Shown: positions 1-17,640, numbered from the stretch's first letter. The stretch is DNA of 64,000 bases from Ochotona curzoniae (GCF_017591425.1 NW_024466307.1:9037001-9101000); one strand, 5' to 3'. A program made the numbers and translations. The notes: generated by a model not told the origin, from the letters alone.

Positions 1-21
1 CGCCTCCCGGCCTTCCCTTTT

Positions 22-44
22 CTTTCTCTCTCTCTCTCTCTCTC
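22..44 (+). repeat. (CT)n microsatellite
   Basis: A short run of CT dinucleotides inside GC-rich intron 1 sequence. Confidence 0.9.
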
Positions 45-439
45 CCGCCGGGGAGCCGTGCTGCTTACGGGCTGGGGTTCCCTTGCGCTCGGGGCCCGGG
101 CCGGGCCCGGCTTCCCGTCCACCCCCCTCCACCCCCCAAGTCCCCGCAGCCGCCACCCCCTCCCGCTTTCCCAGCTCGCTGCCTCCCCCCCCCCACCCCT
201 CCCGGCCTGCGCTCCTCTCTCCCCGGCTCCCCACCCCGCCCGCCGCCTGCTCGGCGCGCTCAAGTCCCTGGATCCCTCCCTCCCTCCCTCTGCCTTCGGT
301 GTGCCCGGTTGTGTCTCTCTTTCCCGCGTGTGCGTGAGGATGCTCGGGGCTGTGCTGGCATGAACTCGGGAAGGACTGCGTATTTGCTTATTTCTTACTC
401 CCCCCCCACCACCCTCCCTGGAAAACGTTCGCTCTCTCC

Positions 440-442
<3 letters not shown>

Positions 443-478
<36 letters not shown>
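443..478 (+). repeat. (TG)n microsatellite
   Basis: About 18 uninterrupted TG units followed by a short GC-alternating stretch (TGTGCGCGCGC). Alternating purine-pyrimidine DNA of this kind can adopt Z-form. It is likely length-polymorphic. Confidence 0.95.
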
Positions 479-480
<2 letters not shown>

Positions 481-539
481 TGTGCGCGCGCATTTCATTC
501 CACTTTCTCCTTCCTCTCTTCATCGCCTTTATTTAAAAT

Positions 540-564
540 GGGGGGTGTGGGTGGGCTGGGGGGG
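540..564 (+). other. Potential G-quadruplex in intron 1
   Basis: Four G-runs (6, 3, 3 and 7 G) are separated by very short loops on the + strand, which is also the transcribed-RNA sense. This is a sequence-pattern call only. Confidence 0.5.
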
Positions 565-2110
565 CTGGAGGACCCCCGAGCCGGAGATTCATTGCTGCCA
601 TCATCCTTTTGGGAGCCTAGCCTGGAAAAAGAGGAATGAGATTTATTGCACTTGTAGGTCTAATTAGGGGGGAAGGGGGACTCCTGGCCCCTTCCGTGGT
701 TCCCGGTCCCCTACACGGAGGGGGGGCTGCCTGCTCGGGAGCCGTGGCCTTGCTTTAACCCCTCTACTTTGAAAGCAAAGTTTGTGACTGCACCGTGCTT
801 TCATAGTTGTCATTTTTTTTTTTGAAAGCATGATCCTCATTTTATTTCTTCATCAAACTCCACCCTCTGCTTAAATACTGCATACAAATTACAATTTACA
901 ACGGCATTTACCGATCCTTCTGATTTCGCCATAATGCACAAGCTGCAGCTGGCAGGGGCTTCCACATCATTTAATCCCTGTGTTGTGTGGGTTTGTGTGC
1001 TGTTGTGGTTGGTGTTTTTATTTGGATATGCTTCATGTGCATGTGGCAAGAGAGGCAGCACTTTTCTGATAAATGTATTTAACCATTTACAGTTAGAGTT
1101 TATGTCCTGACAATCGTTAAAGATGTCTACAGTTCAATTAGTGAACCAGTCAGTTTTGCAGAATGTAGATGATTACTTCTTGTATTTGACTTTAAAATTA
1201 TATTTTATATGCCACAAGGAAAGAAATGAAATCCCTCCCAAACTCCAGGAGCAGGCAAATATGACGACTTGCATTTCTGGCTTCCAGGGGGGGCCTGTGT
1301 AGGCATCTGGGAGGGAAAAAAAAACCAACAACAACTTTGAATTGTGCTTTCAGTTAATAGAAAAATAATCACCAAGTTCAAAGCTAGAATTAGAGGGGAA
1401 AAAGTATTCTAGCCATTTTGTGTCAAGAGCTCAAACTGTCCTGGAGCTTGTATTAAAATTGGAATCAAAGCTAACATGGGGAGGGGGATGGACAACTTGA
1501 ATTAAGACAGCTGCGAGTACATGAACATATCTCTATGCATTTGTTTGGGGTGGAGAGAGCGTTCACTAGTCGTAACTTTTCCTAAAGTTGCCTTTGTTTA
1601 CATGGCAATTTAAAATGCTGGCACTGTTGAAGTAAAACATACACATTAGGGGGAAAAAAAAAAAACTTTGGTCAGCTTTTACGAACTCAAAGCATGCTTA
1701 CGTTTTGTATTCAGATGGTTAATGAATCCAGTGTTTTTGCAGTTGCAAGCTCGCGCAAGCTGGCTGCAGGTTGCAGTGGCACGGCGCACGGCAGACATTA
1801 ATTCTATTTCCCACTTTTTTCAATAATGTTTGGCTACTGTAAGTTCAACTTTTTCTCTTTTGGATATTTTCAATTTGCTCTTGTTTTTAAATAGTGAGAA
1901 CTTTGGGGCGGTGGGGAGGAGGGGAAATGGGAGGGTGTGAATACTTGTTCTCTGCCCAAAAGTTGTAAGTGCTTAGCAGGATACGGAGCTAGTATCTATT
2001 TTAAGCATGATTCTTTAGCATTTTTTTTTTTTTAAAAAGAGAGAATGGGAAAACACATCATGAGCCTAAGGCTGCTTGCTTATGAATGAAGAGACTGCTA
2101 AGAACCCTAA

Positions 2111-2198
2111 CCACCACCACCACTTCTTCCTCTTTTTCTTCCTCTTCTTCCTCCTCCTCCTCTTTCTTCTTCTTCTTCTCTCCCCCCCGTCCCCCCCC
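2111..2198 (+). repeat. CCA/TTC/TCC polypyrimidine tract
   Basis: CCA triplets are followed by an almost purine-free run of about 75 bases made of TTC and TCC units and C-runs. A single G interrupts it near 2189. Such homopyrimidine tracts with mirror symmetry can form triplex DNA. It gives rise to spurious long open frames on both strands that should not be annotated as genes. Confidence 0.9.
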
Positions 2199-2524
2199 GA
2201 TTTGTTTCATTATGGAGGGGGTGAGCAGGGTGTCATTTTTCTGTATGTTCCTCCTTGGCATTCCAGATTTGGGTGGCATTTTCTTAGTCCTGTGGGCTTG
2301 GGGTGGTGATGGGGGGTGGGTCCCTGAGGTCAGGCCTAGATTTGCGGCGGGGCTGAAGTGGCCAGGGGTCTCAGTCATGGTGGCTAGAGACACTTCGAGG
2401 CCGGGATCTCTCTGTGTGGGCCTGGAGCGAGAGCAAGCGGGGAGGAGAGGCTGGGGCGCCGGGTGGCTGCGGGCACAGCCGCTGCATTGTATCGGGTGCG
2501 CTGCGGGCACAGCGATGTTTGTAA

Positions 2525-8674
<6,150 letters not shown>

Positions 8675-8820
8675 ACCTTGGGCGCGTCCCGCCTGCCTCC
8701 CCTTCCCCAGCTCCCGCTAAGAGACTCGGAGGACGCGCCGGGTGGGCCCCCAGGACTGCAAAGCTTCGGGGACACACCCTGGTGGTGGCCGACTCCCGCT
8801 GCTGGTGGGCCAGGCAGGCT

Positions 8821-8841
8821 GGGCAGGGGGGTGGGGTGGGG
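8821..8841 (+). other. Potential G-quadruplex in NR2F1 3' UTR
   Basis: G-runs of 3, 6, 4 and 4 are separated by loops of CA, T and T. One- and two-base loops make this a very stable predicted fold in the mRNA about 150 bases after the stop codon. Confidence 0.6.
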
Positions 8842-9039
8842 AGGAGAGGCGCGGGACAGGAGCAGCCCACTCTGCAGAATGCAACCCGAGCTGCATGGCA
8901 GGAGAAAAAAAAGAAGGAAAAAAAAAGACTCTTAGGATCAGATCTGGGAGCACGTTGGAAGGGGAAGAAAAAAAGGATTTTGTGTCTGGTGAGAAAAAGA
9001 GGGTGAGAAAATGTTGCAGGAGAGGACCATGAGAATTTT

Positions 9040-9045
9040 AATAAA
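9040..9045 (+). terminator. NR2F1: Possible proximal NR2F1 poly(A) signal
   Basis: A canonical AATAAA hexamer sits in the 3' UTR. Downstream sequence is only moderately GT-rich, so use is uncertain. Confidence 0.35.
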
Positions 9046-9485
9046 CCAGTAGGGGACGAATGGACCTTCCAGGATTTATTGTGGACAGATGTGGATATAC
9101 GCTGTACAGAGAACACCACCTATGGGAGTGGACCGAATCCTATGTAGAAACACACCACACACTGAACATTCTTATTCATTTTGTAAAATACTAGTCTTTA
9201 TTTTCATTTTTTGTAAAATTTAAACATCGTATGCGCATAAAGGAAAAAAAAAAGAAAACAAGAATTAGGGGGAAATAACATTTTCCAAATAATTATTAAA
9301 AAAAAAAACCTGTCCTGTGTCTATGTAACTATATCTGTTTTGTATTTTTTTCTGGTTCCAAACCAGGTTTCCTGTGATTCTATACTAATAATTTTTGATA
9401 TAACCCTTTGCTTCTTATAATGAGTGCGATATATGTTGTCGAGGCTGTTCTTCAAGAATTAAAATTGAAGTGAAAATTTAAACAA

Positions 9486-9515
9486 AATAAAAGAATTTAG
9501 CAAAACTCACGTGTC
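9486..9515 (+). terminator. NR2F1: Main NR2F1 poly(A) signal and cleavage region
   Basis: AATAAA at 9486-9491 is followed about 15-20 bases later by a GT-rich element (GTGTCTGGTTGC). Together these are the two parts of a standard mammalian cleavage and polyadenylation site. The end of recognisable UTR-like AT-rich sequence coincides with it. Confidence 0.75.
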
Positions 9516-10380
9516 TGGTTGCTTGACAGATGTCATATGTGCAAGAGAAACTCCTGATCGATTTCTGTTTCAACCATTGCTGGGGGGGGGCGTGTTTCTT
9601 CGGGGGGGTTAATTTTTAAGGCCCAACACCAAGTTGGCCAGATGCCTTTTCTAAGAGTTCACTGATGCCTGGGGTTTGTGGACACGGAAGGTCAGGCTCT
9701 GATGGGGTCTGTGGCCTTGTGGCGGGGATGGGGGGGTGGGAACCACAGCCTTCGCGGCGTGGAGGCACCGGTCACCTCTTGCGCAGCTGGGCCAGCCGGA
9801 GTCACGGGAGGACCGAGTGTCTCCTATCCCCCCCAATGCCTCCAGCTTCAGGGCCTGACGGCAGGTGTAGGTAACTGGTGGAGCTGGGGAGGTTAGGCAG
9901 GGGCGCGCAGGGGCAGGCGTGGCGCTGGAGGAATGCGGTGGTGCATTGAGCCCCGCCGGGTGGCCGCAGACCGCTGGAGACCCCCCACAAACCCCTTCCC
10001 CGTCTCCGAGCATCTCTGCACTGGGGGGCCTGAGTGCTGCTGATTTCTGACTGGGCGGGCTGTATTTGGCTTCACCCTCCAGGCCCACGTAACAGAGGGT
10101 CCTGCAGTTGTGGTGGGAATAGAAAGTCTCTCCTTTCCCTCTTCCCCCGCTCCCCCGACAGTGGCACTTAGGGGGTGGCCCCGGAACTTGGGTGAGGGAG
10201 TCCTGGTCTTGGAGCGACCTTTGGGCACCAGCATCCCTCCTGAGGCCACATGCTGGGTGTGCGTGGCGGGACTGTAACAGCTTTCGGAGCGTGAGTGTTT
10301 TACAGGATCCGGGGCGGCTGTGCGAGACAATATACGCTGCCAAGGGAGCGCTTCCTTAACGGATTAGTAAAAATACGTTT

Positions 10381-10406
10381 AAAATAAATAAATAAATAAA
10401 TAAATA
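10381..10406 (+). repeat. (AAAT)n microsatellite
   Basis: About six AAAT/AATA tetranucleotide units form an A-rich run with no SINE body attached. Confidence 0.85.
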
Positions 10407-11411
10407 GCCCCACCCTGTCCTTCCTCCAGCCTGCAATGGCCTCTGCACTGCCCTAAGGACTGGAAATCTCATAATACTGCCCCCCCCCCCCGCTCCCTGC
10501 ACAGGGGGATAAAAGCACTCACAAACCCCGATACAACCACTCGCTGGAGGGGGGTAATATTCTGCTGGGCAGTGTGGGGCTGCACGAGGGGTCAGCTCTG
10601 TAGCAGGGCCCTCTGGAGTCAGCCCGAGCTAGGGTGGCAAGGTGGCTGGGCGGTGGCGTAGGGTTCCCTATGCCACCTATGCTACACCTAGCCCTCAGGC
10701 GCATACCGAGCCACACCCTGGGATGGTGCCTTTGGAGCCCAGCTCGGCTTCCCTGCTGGTTACACACCTGAGGCAGGAGAGGGTGGGGCGAGGTCACCTT
10801 TGGTGCCACACTACCTCCCAGGAAGTGCCAGGGGATCCCTCCTGAGCAGCCTCGGGCAAGCTGGCAGAGAGTCTGGTCCCTGGGCCGAGCTAGGCTGGAC
10901 CTAGGCGTTGAGTGGGGAGGGGAGCCATGCTATCCCTCACCCCATCTTGCCTGCCTCTCTCAAAATGAGATGTAAATATATTCATTACAGTGTGATCCCT
11001 CTGATGAAAACAGATAAACATTTTCGTAGGTCGGCAAGGTACTTTTCAATTAATCTCAATATGGAGGCCCAATCAAGCTCAAGCCTGGAGACTGGCATGT
11101 GAGCAGAGGCCCTAGACATAGTCATGTGCGCCACGCCTGCGATCGCCCGGGTTCTGAAGGGCACCCTGGTGACCTCCTTTTCAGGGAGCCCCCAAGCCTC
11201 GCCTCAAGGCCTGGGCGCCTCTGATCAGTCCAGGTTCAGGGCCAGAGTGCGCACGGGACAGAAGCCGCCCATCCTGCCGGTTGTGGCTGGGGGCTGAGAG
11301 GGAGGAAGCCTCAGGGCTAGTTTGGTGGCCCTCTTAGGGGGACCCGGGCCCAAAGTGTACCCTCTACCAATTTTTCCAAGACTAAGGTATACCCCCTCTC
11401 CCCAGCGTTCC

Positions 11412-11423
11412 AGAGAGAGAGAG

Positions 11424-11465
<42 letters not shown>

Positions 11466-11484
11466 AGAGAGAGAGAGAGAGAGA
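11412..11484 (+). repeat. Compound (GA)n(GT)n(GA)n microsatellite
   Basis: About eight GA units are followed directly by about 17 GT units, a short TTT interruption, and about ten more GA units. The symmetric GA-GT-GA order is unusual. It is probably highly polymorphic. Confidence 0.95.
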
Positions 11485-12991
11485 AGCTTTCTGGGTTGAT
11501 CTGGGATCATGGAGGAGCCCCCGCCGGCCAACCCTTGCCAGAGCGCAGACAGGACTAGCGGAGCTGCCCAGGCTCAGGGAAATTTCCGAATGGAGAGTGG
11601 TCATGCCCAAGCCTCCGGTTCAACTTTCTGACAGCTGGGCTGCCCAGGGGCGTGGCCTAAGGTCTCCTTCGAGGGCGGAGAGGCAGGCCCGAGGAGTGGC
11701 CAGGAGGCCGGATTCAGCCACTCAGACCTTCCCAGGCCAGGATCTGGGAAGCAGAGGATCTGGAGCTGGGAGAGACGACTCTGCCTGGGTGGCCACAGAG
11801 AGGCGGCTGAACAGCAGGGTCTGCCTTCCTGCCAAGCGCCAGGGGGAGCCGTGGAACCGGGGTGAGGAGCCGCAGGCAGGTGTAGGCCCGGTGGCTGCCT
11901 TTGGTGAGAGGCCCAGCCTGGGCCTGGCCCGGGCTGTTGCAGCCTTCTAACGTCCAGAAAGCAAGGAACTGGGCTAGGAACTGCCCAGAGGGGACACCCG
12001 AGGAAGTGAGGGTGGGGATCTTGAATTTATCTGAGACCCGGGAAAATCCAGCGTTTCCTTTTCTGACTCCAAAAGCCGGGGGAACTTAAAGGGTTCTGAA
12101 GTCATTTTTGAAATATCTTCACTATAAGCTTTGTCCAAAGCATCAACAATATCCAAACGCTGGGACCTGCTCGCCTCCAGGATCACCAACCAGGGAGACA
12201 GCACAGCACCTGCACGCACCGGGGTTCAAGGTCTCTGGTTCAGGGGCGGGAAAGGAATCACCTTTGCCCTCGCATGCACATCCCAACTTGGGAGCAGGAC
12301 GAATGCCACTCCAGGGCTGGGGATGGCCTCCTGCCCACCAGACAACGTCAGGCGTTCAGAATGCAACTCTGCTGTTGGTCCAGGTTCCAAAGACTGGAAG
12401 ACGAGGTTGGGGAGGCTGCTTCACACAGTGTTGCGCTCAGGGGCGCTGGGCATCCGGAGCTGCATCCGCCCATGCAAGCTTACCTGCGCACATCCACCTG
12501 GAGCACACACACCAAGTTTATTTAAAAAAAAAAAAAAAAATCTGTCTCCTTTTTCTCCACTCGCAGACACGCCTCCCATCTCCTACAGTGGCTGAATCGC
12601 TTCCCGTAAGCCCCGCGATTCCTCAGAGCAAATCACCTGCATGTCTCTGCAAATAGGATCGTGGGAGCCTTGCAGAAAGGAGTGGAGCAGGGTACAAGCG
12701 GGGACTCATAAAACTCTCGTTAAAGGGCCTGCTTGGGATCCGCGGCGTCACAAGCCCTTTGCTTGCAAAGCCAAAGAGTTGTATTCCTAAATGAGTTAAA
12801 GATCCATTTACCTCTGTCGTGTTCTATTCATCAAGCCACACGTTGAGAGTTCCTAACATGAAACTATTTGTTTGCTTACACAACCAGCTGGGCGCGATTT
12901 CACGTCTGAGATATCTATCTGAAAGCGCCTCTCATTTATTATCTCTCCTTGTCAGCGAATCCATTTTCCAGCTCCCCTCCCTCCCTTTGGG

Positions 12992-12994
12992 GTT

Positions 12995-13072
<78 letters not shown>
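12992..13072 (+). repeat. (TTTA)n microsatellite
   Basis: About 20 nearly perfect TTTA units. This produces an artefactual repetitive LFIY-type open frame that is not a gene. Confidence 0.95.
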
Positions 13073-13075
<3 letters not shown>

Positions 13076-14185
13076 TAGTGGGGACCTCTTTGCCTGGGAT
13101 GAACCTGGCAGCTGAACTGCTCCCCCAGGACAGCACCAGCGCACGCACGGGTATCTGCTGCGCCCAGGGCGCGTGGACCAGCTGACCCGGGCGGCCAGGG
13201 TGCGGGGTGCTCGCCGGGAGTGCCTGGCCCGGCACAGTAGACCTGCCTTTCTCTTTGGCGGACCTCGCTGCTAGCTCTCCACGTCGTTAAGCCTCAACCA
13301 CCTGTGCGCAGAGGGGGGCGAGGATGTGAGGAGGCCGAGCGGCCTTTCTCGGAGCTGGGGGCCCCTGAGATACGGATTTGAGAAATGCTTCCACAAAGCC
13401 TCACTTAGACCCATGGGGCCAATTTCTCCTCCAGCCCCCTCAACCTCCAAGCTCAGAGTAACCAAGATGTAAATAGTTGCGTAGTGGGTTGGGGGAGGGA
13501 GCAGCGCATTTATTGTAAGTGCAGAGGGGAGAGGGCTGCACGTGGTTTCAATTTTGAAGCACAAAGAAATAACATGCAATGCAGAAAATAGGTTTATGAA
13601 TGTAATTGAGAGGAAAGAAAACAATTAACACGGTGCAGGGTTGCACATACTGCATCCCCCACCCCCTTGCCTTCCCTTTCTACCCCAATTTTGAAAACTC
13701 CGGATCATATGAATAGAGTGGGTTCTAGGCATTTGGATACGGCTGACAAGGGAACCCCTCTGACAGGAATATCAGTGACAGCAGGATAATGTTGGCGGCC
13801 CATCCATCTCCCAGTCTGCCGAGGCCTGCTCGAACCAGGCTGAAATCAGGAGTATCCAGGCCCCAGTTTCTGGGGAGGAAAAAGTCCCAGTTGTGAAGAA
13901 GTAAAGAATAGGGAGAGGAAGAGAGATGGCGAGCGCTTTCTTTAGCAAAGTCCAGGCTGCTCTCCGCAAGCTATCCTATTGTGTTGATTTAGGAAGACGT
14001 TTGCTGCATATAACATTTAAGGCTGATAATATCATTGTGCAGCCAGATAAATAAAGCTACAGCCCAGCGGTGGGGTCAGCCAGATCGATCCCTGGGCTCA
14101 AGGGGGCGGGGAGAGGGGGGAAGGAGAGTCAGGGGTCCTGTGCGAGGCTCTGTCTGTGTGCCTGTCATCCGGGGTGAAGGAACCC

Positions 14186-14188
<3 letters not shown>

Positions 14189-14225
<37 letters not shown>
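14189..14225 (+). repeat. (TG)n(CG)n microsatellite
   Basis: About 14 TG units run straight into four to five CG units (TGCGCGCGCGC), all alternating purine-pyrimidine and therefore Z-DNA-prone. Confidence 0.9.
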
Positions 14226-14226
<1 letters not shown>

Positions 14227-15685
14227 AGCACCAAGTCTTCAGCTGGCCACGAGGCTCATTAGCATTCCTAACCCATGGACCTGCGCTGACAACTAACAGA
14301 GATATCCCGCTCACCACCAGGCTTTCTCTTCTTTTGTCTTCAGATCTGGAGGAGAGAAAGATTTGTTGGTGGAAACTGGGGCCTGAGCTTCCAAGTGCTT
14401 GTTGAAAATGTAGCTAAATAAATAAATTAATAAATAAGTAAGAAAGCTATATCAGGATGTTGCCTGGTCTTTCGCTATGACTTTAAAAACTTCCCTCCTT
14501 CAAAAGGCAACTTTTTTTTTTTAACTTTTCCCCAAGTGTAAAATGTTTGTTGAAGCCCCAAGCATAAGCGAGGGGGGGGGGAAGCATCTCTGAATATATT
14601 TTTGCTATTTTTTACTTGCTGATAGGAAGAGAAGTGGGTGCGTATATGGTTGGTTCACGTATACACGTAAAGCTGATACTTTTAAAGCTTTCTAGAAGGC
14701 AGAAACCAGGGGTTGCCTGAACTGCCAATTCTCATTTCTGTTCGATTCTCTTTGGCTACAGGATAAAACTCATTTTGTTTTTCATGGAAAACATCCTGCT
14801 TATTGCTTTACATTTCTCCATTATTCTCCAAATAAAGACTATCTTTCAAAATCACATAGGTGTTAACCTTGTATTAACGTTGGGGGGTGGGATGCAATGT
14901 TAGATGCCTTCTTTATTCTAAGAGCAATTAAAAAAAATTATACTCATTCATGCAGTTTTCATTACTCTTCTACGTACATAAGGGGAGGGTGGTCCTTGAA
15001 CCGTACCTCACAGGGGTAAATGTGTATCCACTCTGATCCAAATCCTGCTCCACGAAACCCCATCAAACTAGACAGTTTTGCAGAGGAGTGTACAAATGAT
15101 CCCATGTTGACAGATGTTTGTCACTTAGTAACTTCTTTGCTAGTTTTCTCTCCCTCCCCTCAGCCTTCTTTGCAGCTTGCTTTGTTGTTTTAAAATATGC
15201 ATGTCTCTCACTGGAATGCCAGTCACGAGTGCAAACTTTGTGTCCAACCTCCCACATGAAATGATCCTCTTAGAGGGAACGCGATATGTCTCAATCTGCA
15301 CTTCACTCAAAGCCTCTGGGTCTCGGCCACTCACTCACCGGGCTGACTTCACAATAACTCAGCAGAAACGAGTTTGCAACCCAGGAAAGAAATATAGCTC
15401 CTATAATTAAAGGAGGCAAGGGCCAGAGGGGGAACACAGCCAGCAGCCACACACACACTCACAAAGTAAGAGTTTTATTTATTTGCTGATTGAACTTGGG
15501 CTGTCATGGCCAGCAGGTTTATCCACAGTGGATGTGTTGGCGGTTTGTACTGACTGTGCACAAGGGCGAAGGCTGGGAAGAGAGGAGGGGACAGGGTGGA
15601 GGATGGATGAAGAAGAGCAGGGACCAGGCCGATTGGGGAGCCAAGAACATGATCTCTAAGACAGATATTTCCTAGCACTGAGTGG

Positions 15686-15688
<3 letters not shown>

Positions 15689-15728
<40 letters not shown>
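15689..15728 (+). repeat. Pure poly(A) tract of 40 bases
   Basis: Forty uninterrupted A residues without a recognisable retroposon body upstream. It could be the tail of a very short or heavily decayed retroposed sequence, or an expanded A-tract. No polyadenylation signal or target-site duplication is convincing. Confidence 0.9.
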
Positions 15729-15731
<3 letters not shown>

Positions 15732-16559
15732 GGGTAGGGGAGAGTGCTGGAGTTGGAGGGGGTGGTGGGTGGGAAGGAGATGAGGGGTAAATGTGGGGTG
15801 GCATCAGGAAAAGGAGGGCTCCAACTGTTTTCCCCAGAAAAGAAAAAAGTAATGTGACAGTGGAGAAATTATTAGCTGTGCTGTGTGTGGCTTGGTATGC
15901 AGGGGGTGGCACTACAGAGGGAGGATGAGGAAGGAGGAAAGGAGTTCCAGAAGTCTCTTGGAGCCAGGAGCCCCCACCCTCTTTGGCAGAAGTGGCCTAG
16001 GAGATGCGGATGGGAAGTCTTCTCTGGGAGACACTTTCTTTGCACCTTATTTTAATGCGTTTTATCTATCTGCGCTGATGCTGGCATTGGCACCACCACC
16101 AGGACCGATGAGTTCTCTCTGGGGTGCAGATCACCTCGCAATCTCTTGGAACACCCCTCAAAAGAGAGCCGGTGGTGGTGGTGGTGGTTAGTGGTGGGCA
16201 CCTCTTCTCCCCCTGCTCTGAGTTTCAAAACAGAAGGAGTGCTCAGGCCGGGTGCCTCATTTCTATTAAGGAAAAAAAAAATGGGCAAAACTTTAGCACT
16301 GATGAAAAACAGATGAATTTTTTTCTCCCTCTCTGAAACAGTTACTCTCTTTTACTGATGCGAAGTGACGTCAGCAATGGCTGCCCTATCCCCTTAGAGA
16401 ATGGATGAGGAGGAGAAGGAGGGGGTGAAGGCAGGGAGCCGGGAGAAAGAAGAGCGAGAGAAGAGGGGAAGGGGTAGCTGTGGGGGGCACGGGATGCCAG
16501 CAAATCCCCAGTGCGGGTTGGGCTAAAATTCCACAAAGAGCGGGAGAGGCGGTGTTTCC

Positions 16560-17640
16560 GAAGCCCGCGAAGGGTCGCACCCACGTCCCAGCCCTCACCC
16601 GAGCTACATCTCCTAACATATGGAAAGCTTGCAGGCCCCGTGCACTTCCCGAAGCCGATAATGCATTAGCTCTCAGCAATATTTACAGCACCACTTCTAA
16701 TACACACCAGATGGTTCGCGACTGTGCCGCCCCAGCCAGCTCACTCCGCGGTTTTACTCCGCGGCACTTTGTTGCAATTACGCTCCATGCTGAGACCAAT
16801 TTTATTGGTGACCTATTTTTCATATTTGCAGCATTTTATGGGGGGGGAAACCCACCCTCTTCTCTGGCCCTTTTTTTCCCTCCCGTAAAGGGCAGAGCAC
16901 GGAAAGGGAGCGTGCAGGAGGACAGCGGTGTGCTGGGGCCGTCGAGGTGGATATTAATATTTATCACGATGTTACACACCTCGGGTTGAAGTGAGTAAAC
17001 CGGATAGACATAAGTGCTCTGGTCATTATGTTTGTTCACTCGTCCCCCGCTTTGCCAGACCCCCAAGGACTGTCTCCACGGCGGGCGCGCAGCCTCCGAG
17101 TCAATACGCCGGGCCATAAATATTGTATTCCATTCATCGTCACCGCACTTGCCTTAGCCGGGGATCCGGCGTCCTCGAGCGACGCGGGGCAAATGAGGAC
17201 GCTTCCCCCAGCGCTGCTCCGGGCTGGGAACCCCCGTGCAGCTTCCGCGGCGCCTGGGAATTCCTGGAGTCTCAGCCGGGGCTGGGCCTGGGGCTGGCGC
17301 ACCGGGAAGGGGGCGGCGGGAGGAGGCCCGACGCCGCCGGGAGCGCTCGGTACCTGTTATCTCGCCACGCAGAAGGCCACGGGGAGAAGCCCATTTGGCA
17401 CGCCGGGAAAGGCTTTCAACTTTATCTCCCGCCATGTAAATATCCCGGAGTGCTCCACTCGGGACTTTGTTTTGCACCGAACAATATAAATATCCTATTT
17501 GCTGCCACGCAGATGCGCGCTTCCTACCCAAACTGGGGCTGGGGGTCCCTCCCCCACTTCCTTGTTTATAGTAACTCTTTATACTACTCCCACTCCTATT
17601 TAAATTAAAAAAAAATCACAGCTGTTTACTTTATTGGTAT
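16560..17640. promoter_or_regulatory. Candidate enhancer cluster downstream of NR2F1
   Basis: This block alternates CpG-containing GC-rich segments with short AT-rich transcription-factor-like motifs and lacks repeats. It contains a tandem ACTCCGCGG pair (16743-16751, 16756-16764). It also has an inverted CCAAT pair, CCAATTTTATTGG (16796-16808), a GATATTAATATTTATC stretch near 16950, and three TAAATAT cores near 17115, 17436 and 17484. The second of these reads TGTAAATAT and matches the FOX consensus. Such texture is typical of deeply conserved developmental enhancers around NR2F1-class genes. Function is inferred from sequence texture and location only. Confidence 0.4.

Larger units (their letters stand above)
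8675..9510 (+). other. NR2F1: NR2F1 3' untranslated region
   Basis: Non-coding sequence follows the TAG stop. The first 200 bases are GC-rich and include a strong G-quadruplex motif. From about 8900 it becomes A-rich and then AT-rich, with many T-runs and ATTT-type sequences typical of a conserved 3' UTR. A first AATAAA lies at 9040-9045, but the AT-rich sequence continues to a second AATAAA at 9486-9491 with a GT-rich downstream element. The short and long forms would be about 390 and 835 bases. Confidence 0.8.
9511..16555. other. Intergenic sequence 3' of NR2F1
   Basis: No coding region could be supported. The open frames here are short and low-complexity or GC-driven. The stretch 9550-12700 is moderately GC-rich, and 13600-16500 is AT-richer. 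Several microsatellites are listed separately. I recognised no lineage-specific SINE or LTR. It lies between convergent NR2F1 and ARB2A and is probably cis-regulatory or neutral spacer. Confidence 0.6.

Noticed and set aside
2058..2510. Minus-strand frame with long Glu/Lys run
   Set aside because: The Glu/Lys stretch is just the complement of the polypyrimidine tract. There is no homology or gene context.
9651..10343. 230-codon minus-strand open frame downstream of NR2F1
   Set aside because: GC-rich sequence with Pro/Ser-rich residues, no recognised domain and no splice or poly(A) context. Likely chance.
12949..13185. Open frame with repeated Leu-Phe-Ile-Tyr
   Set aside because: Translation of the (TTTA)n microsatellite. 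Not a membrane protein.
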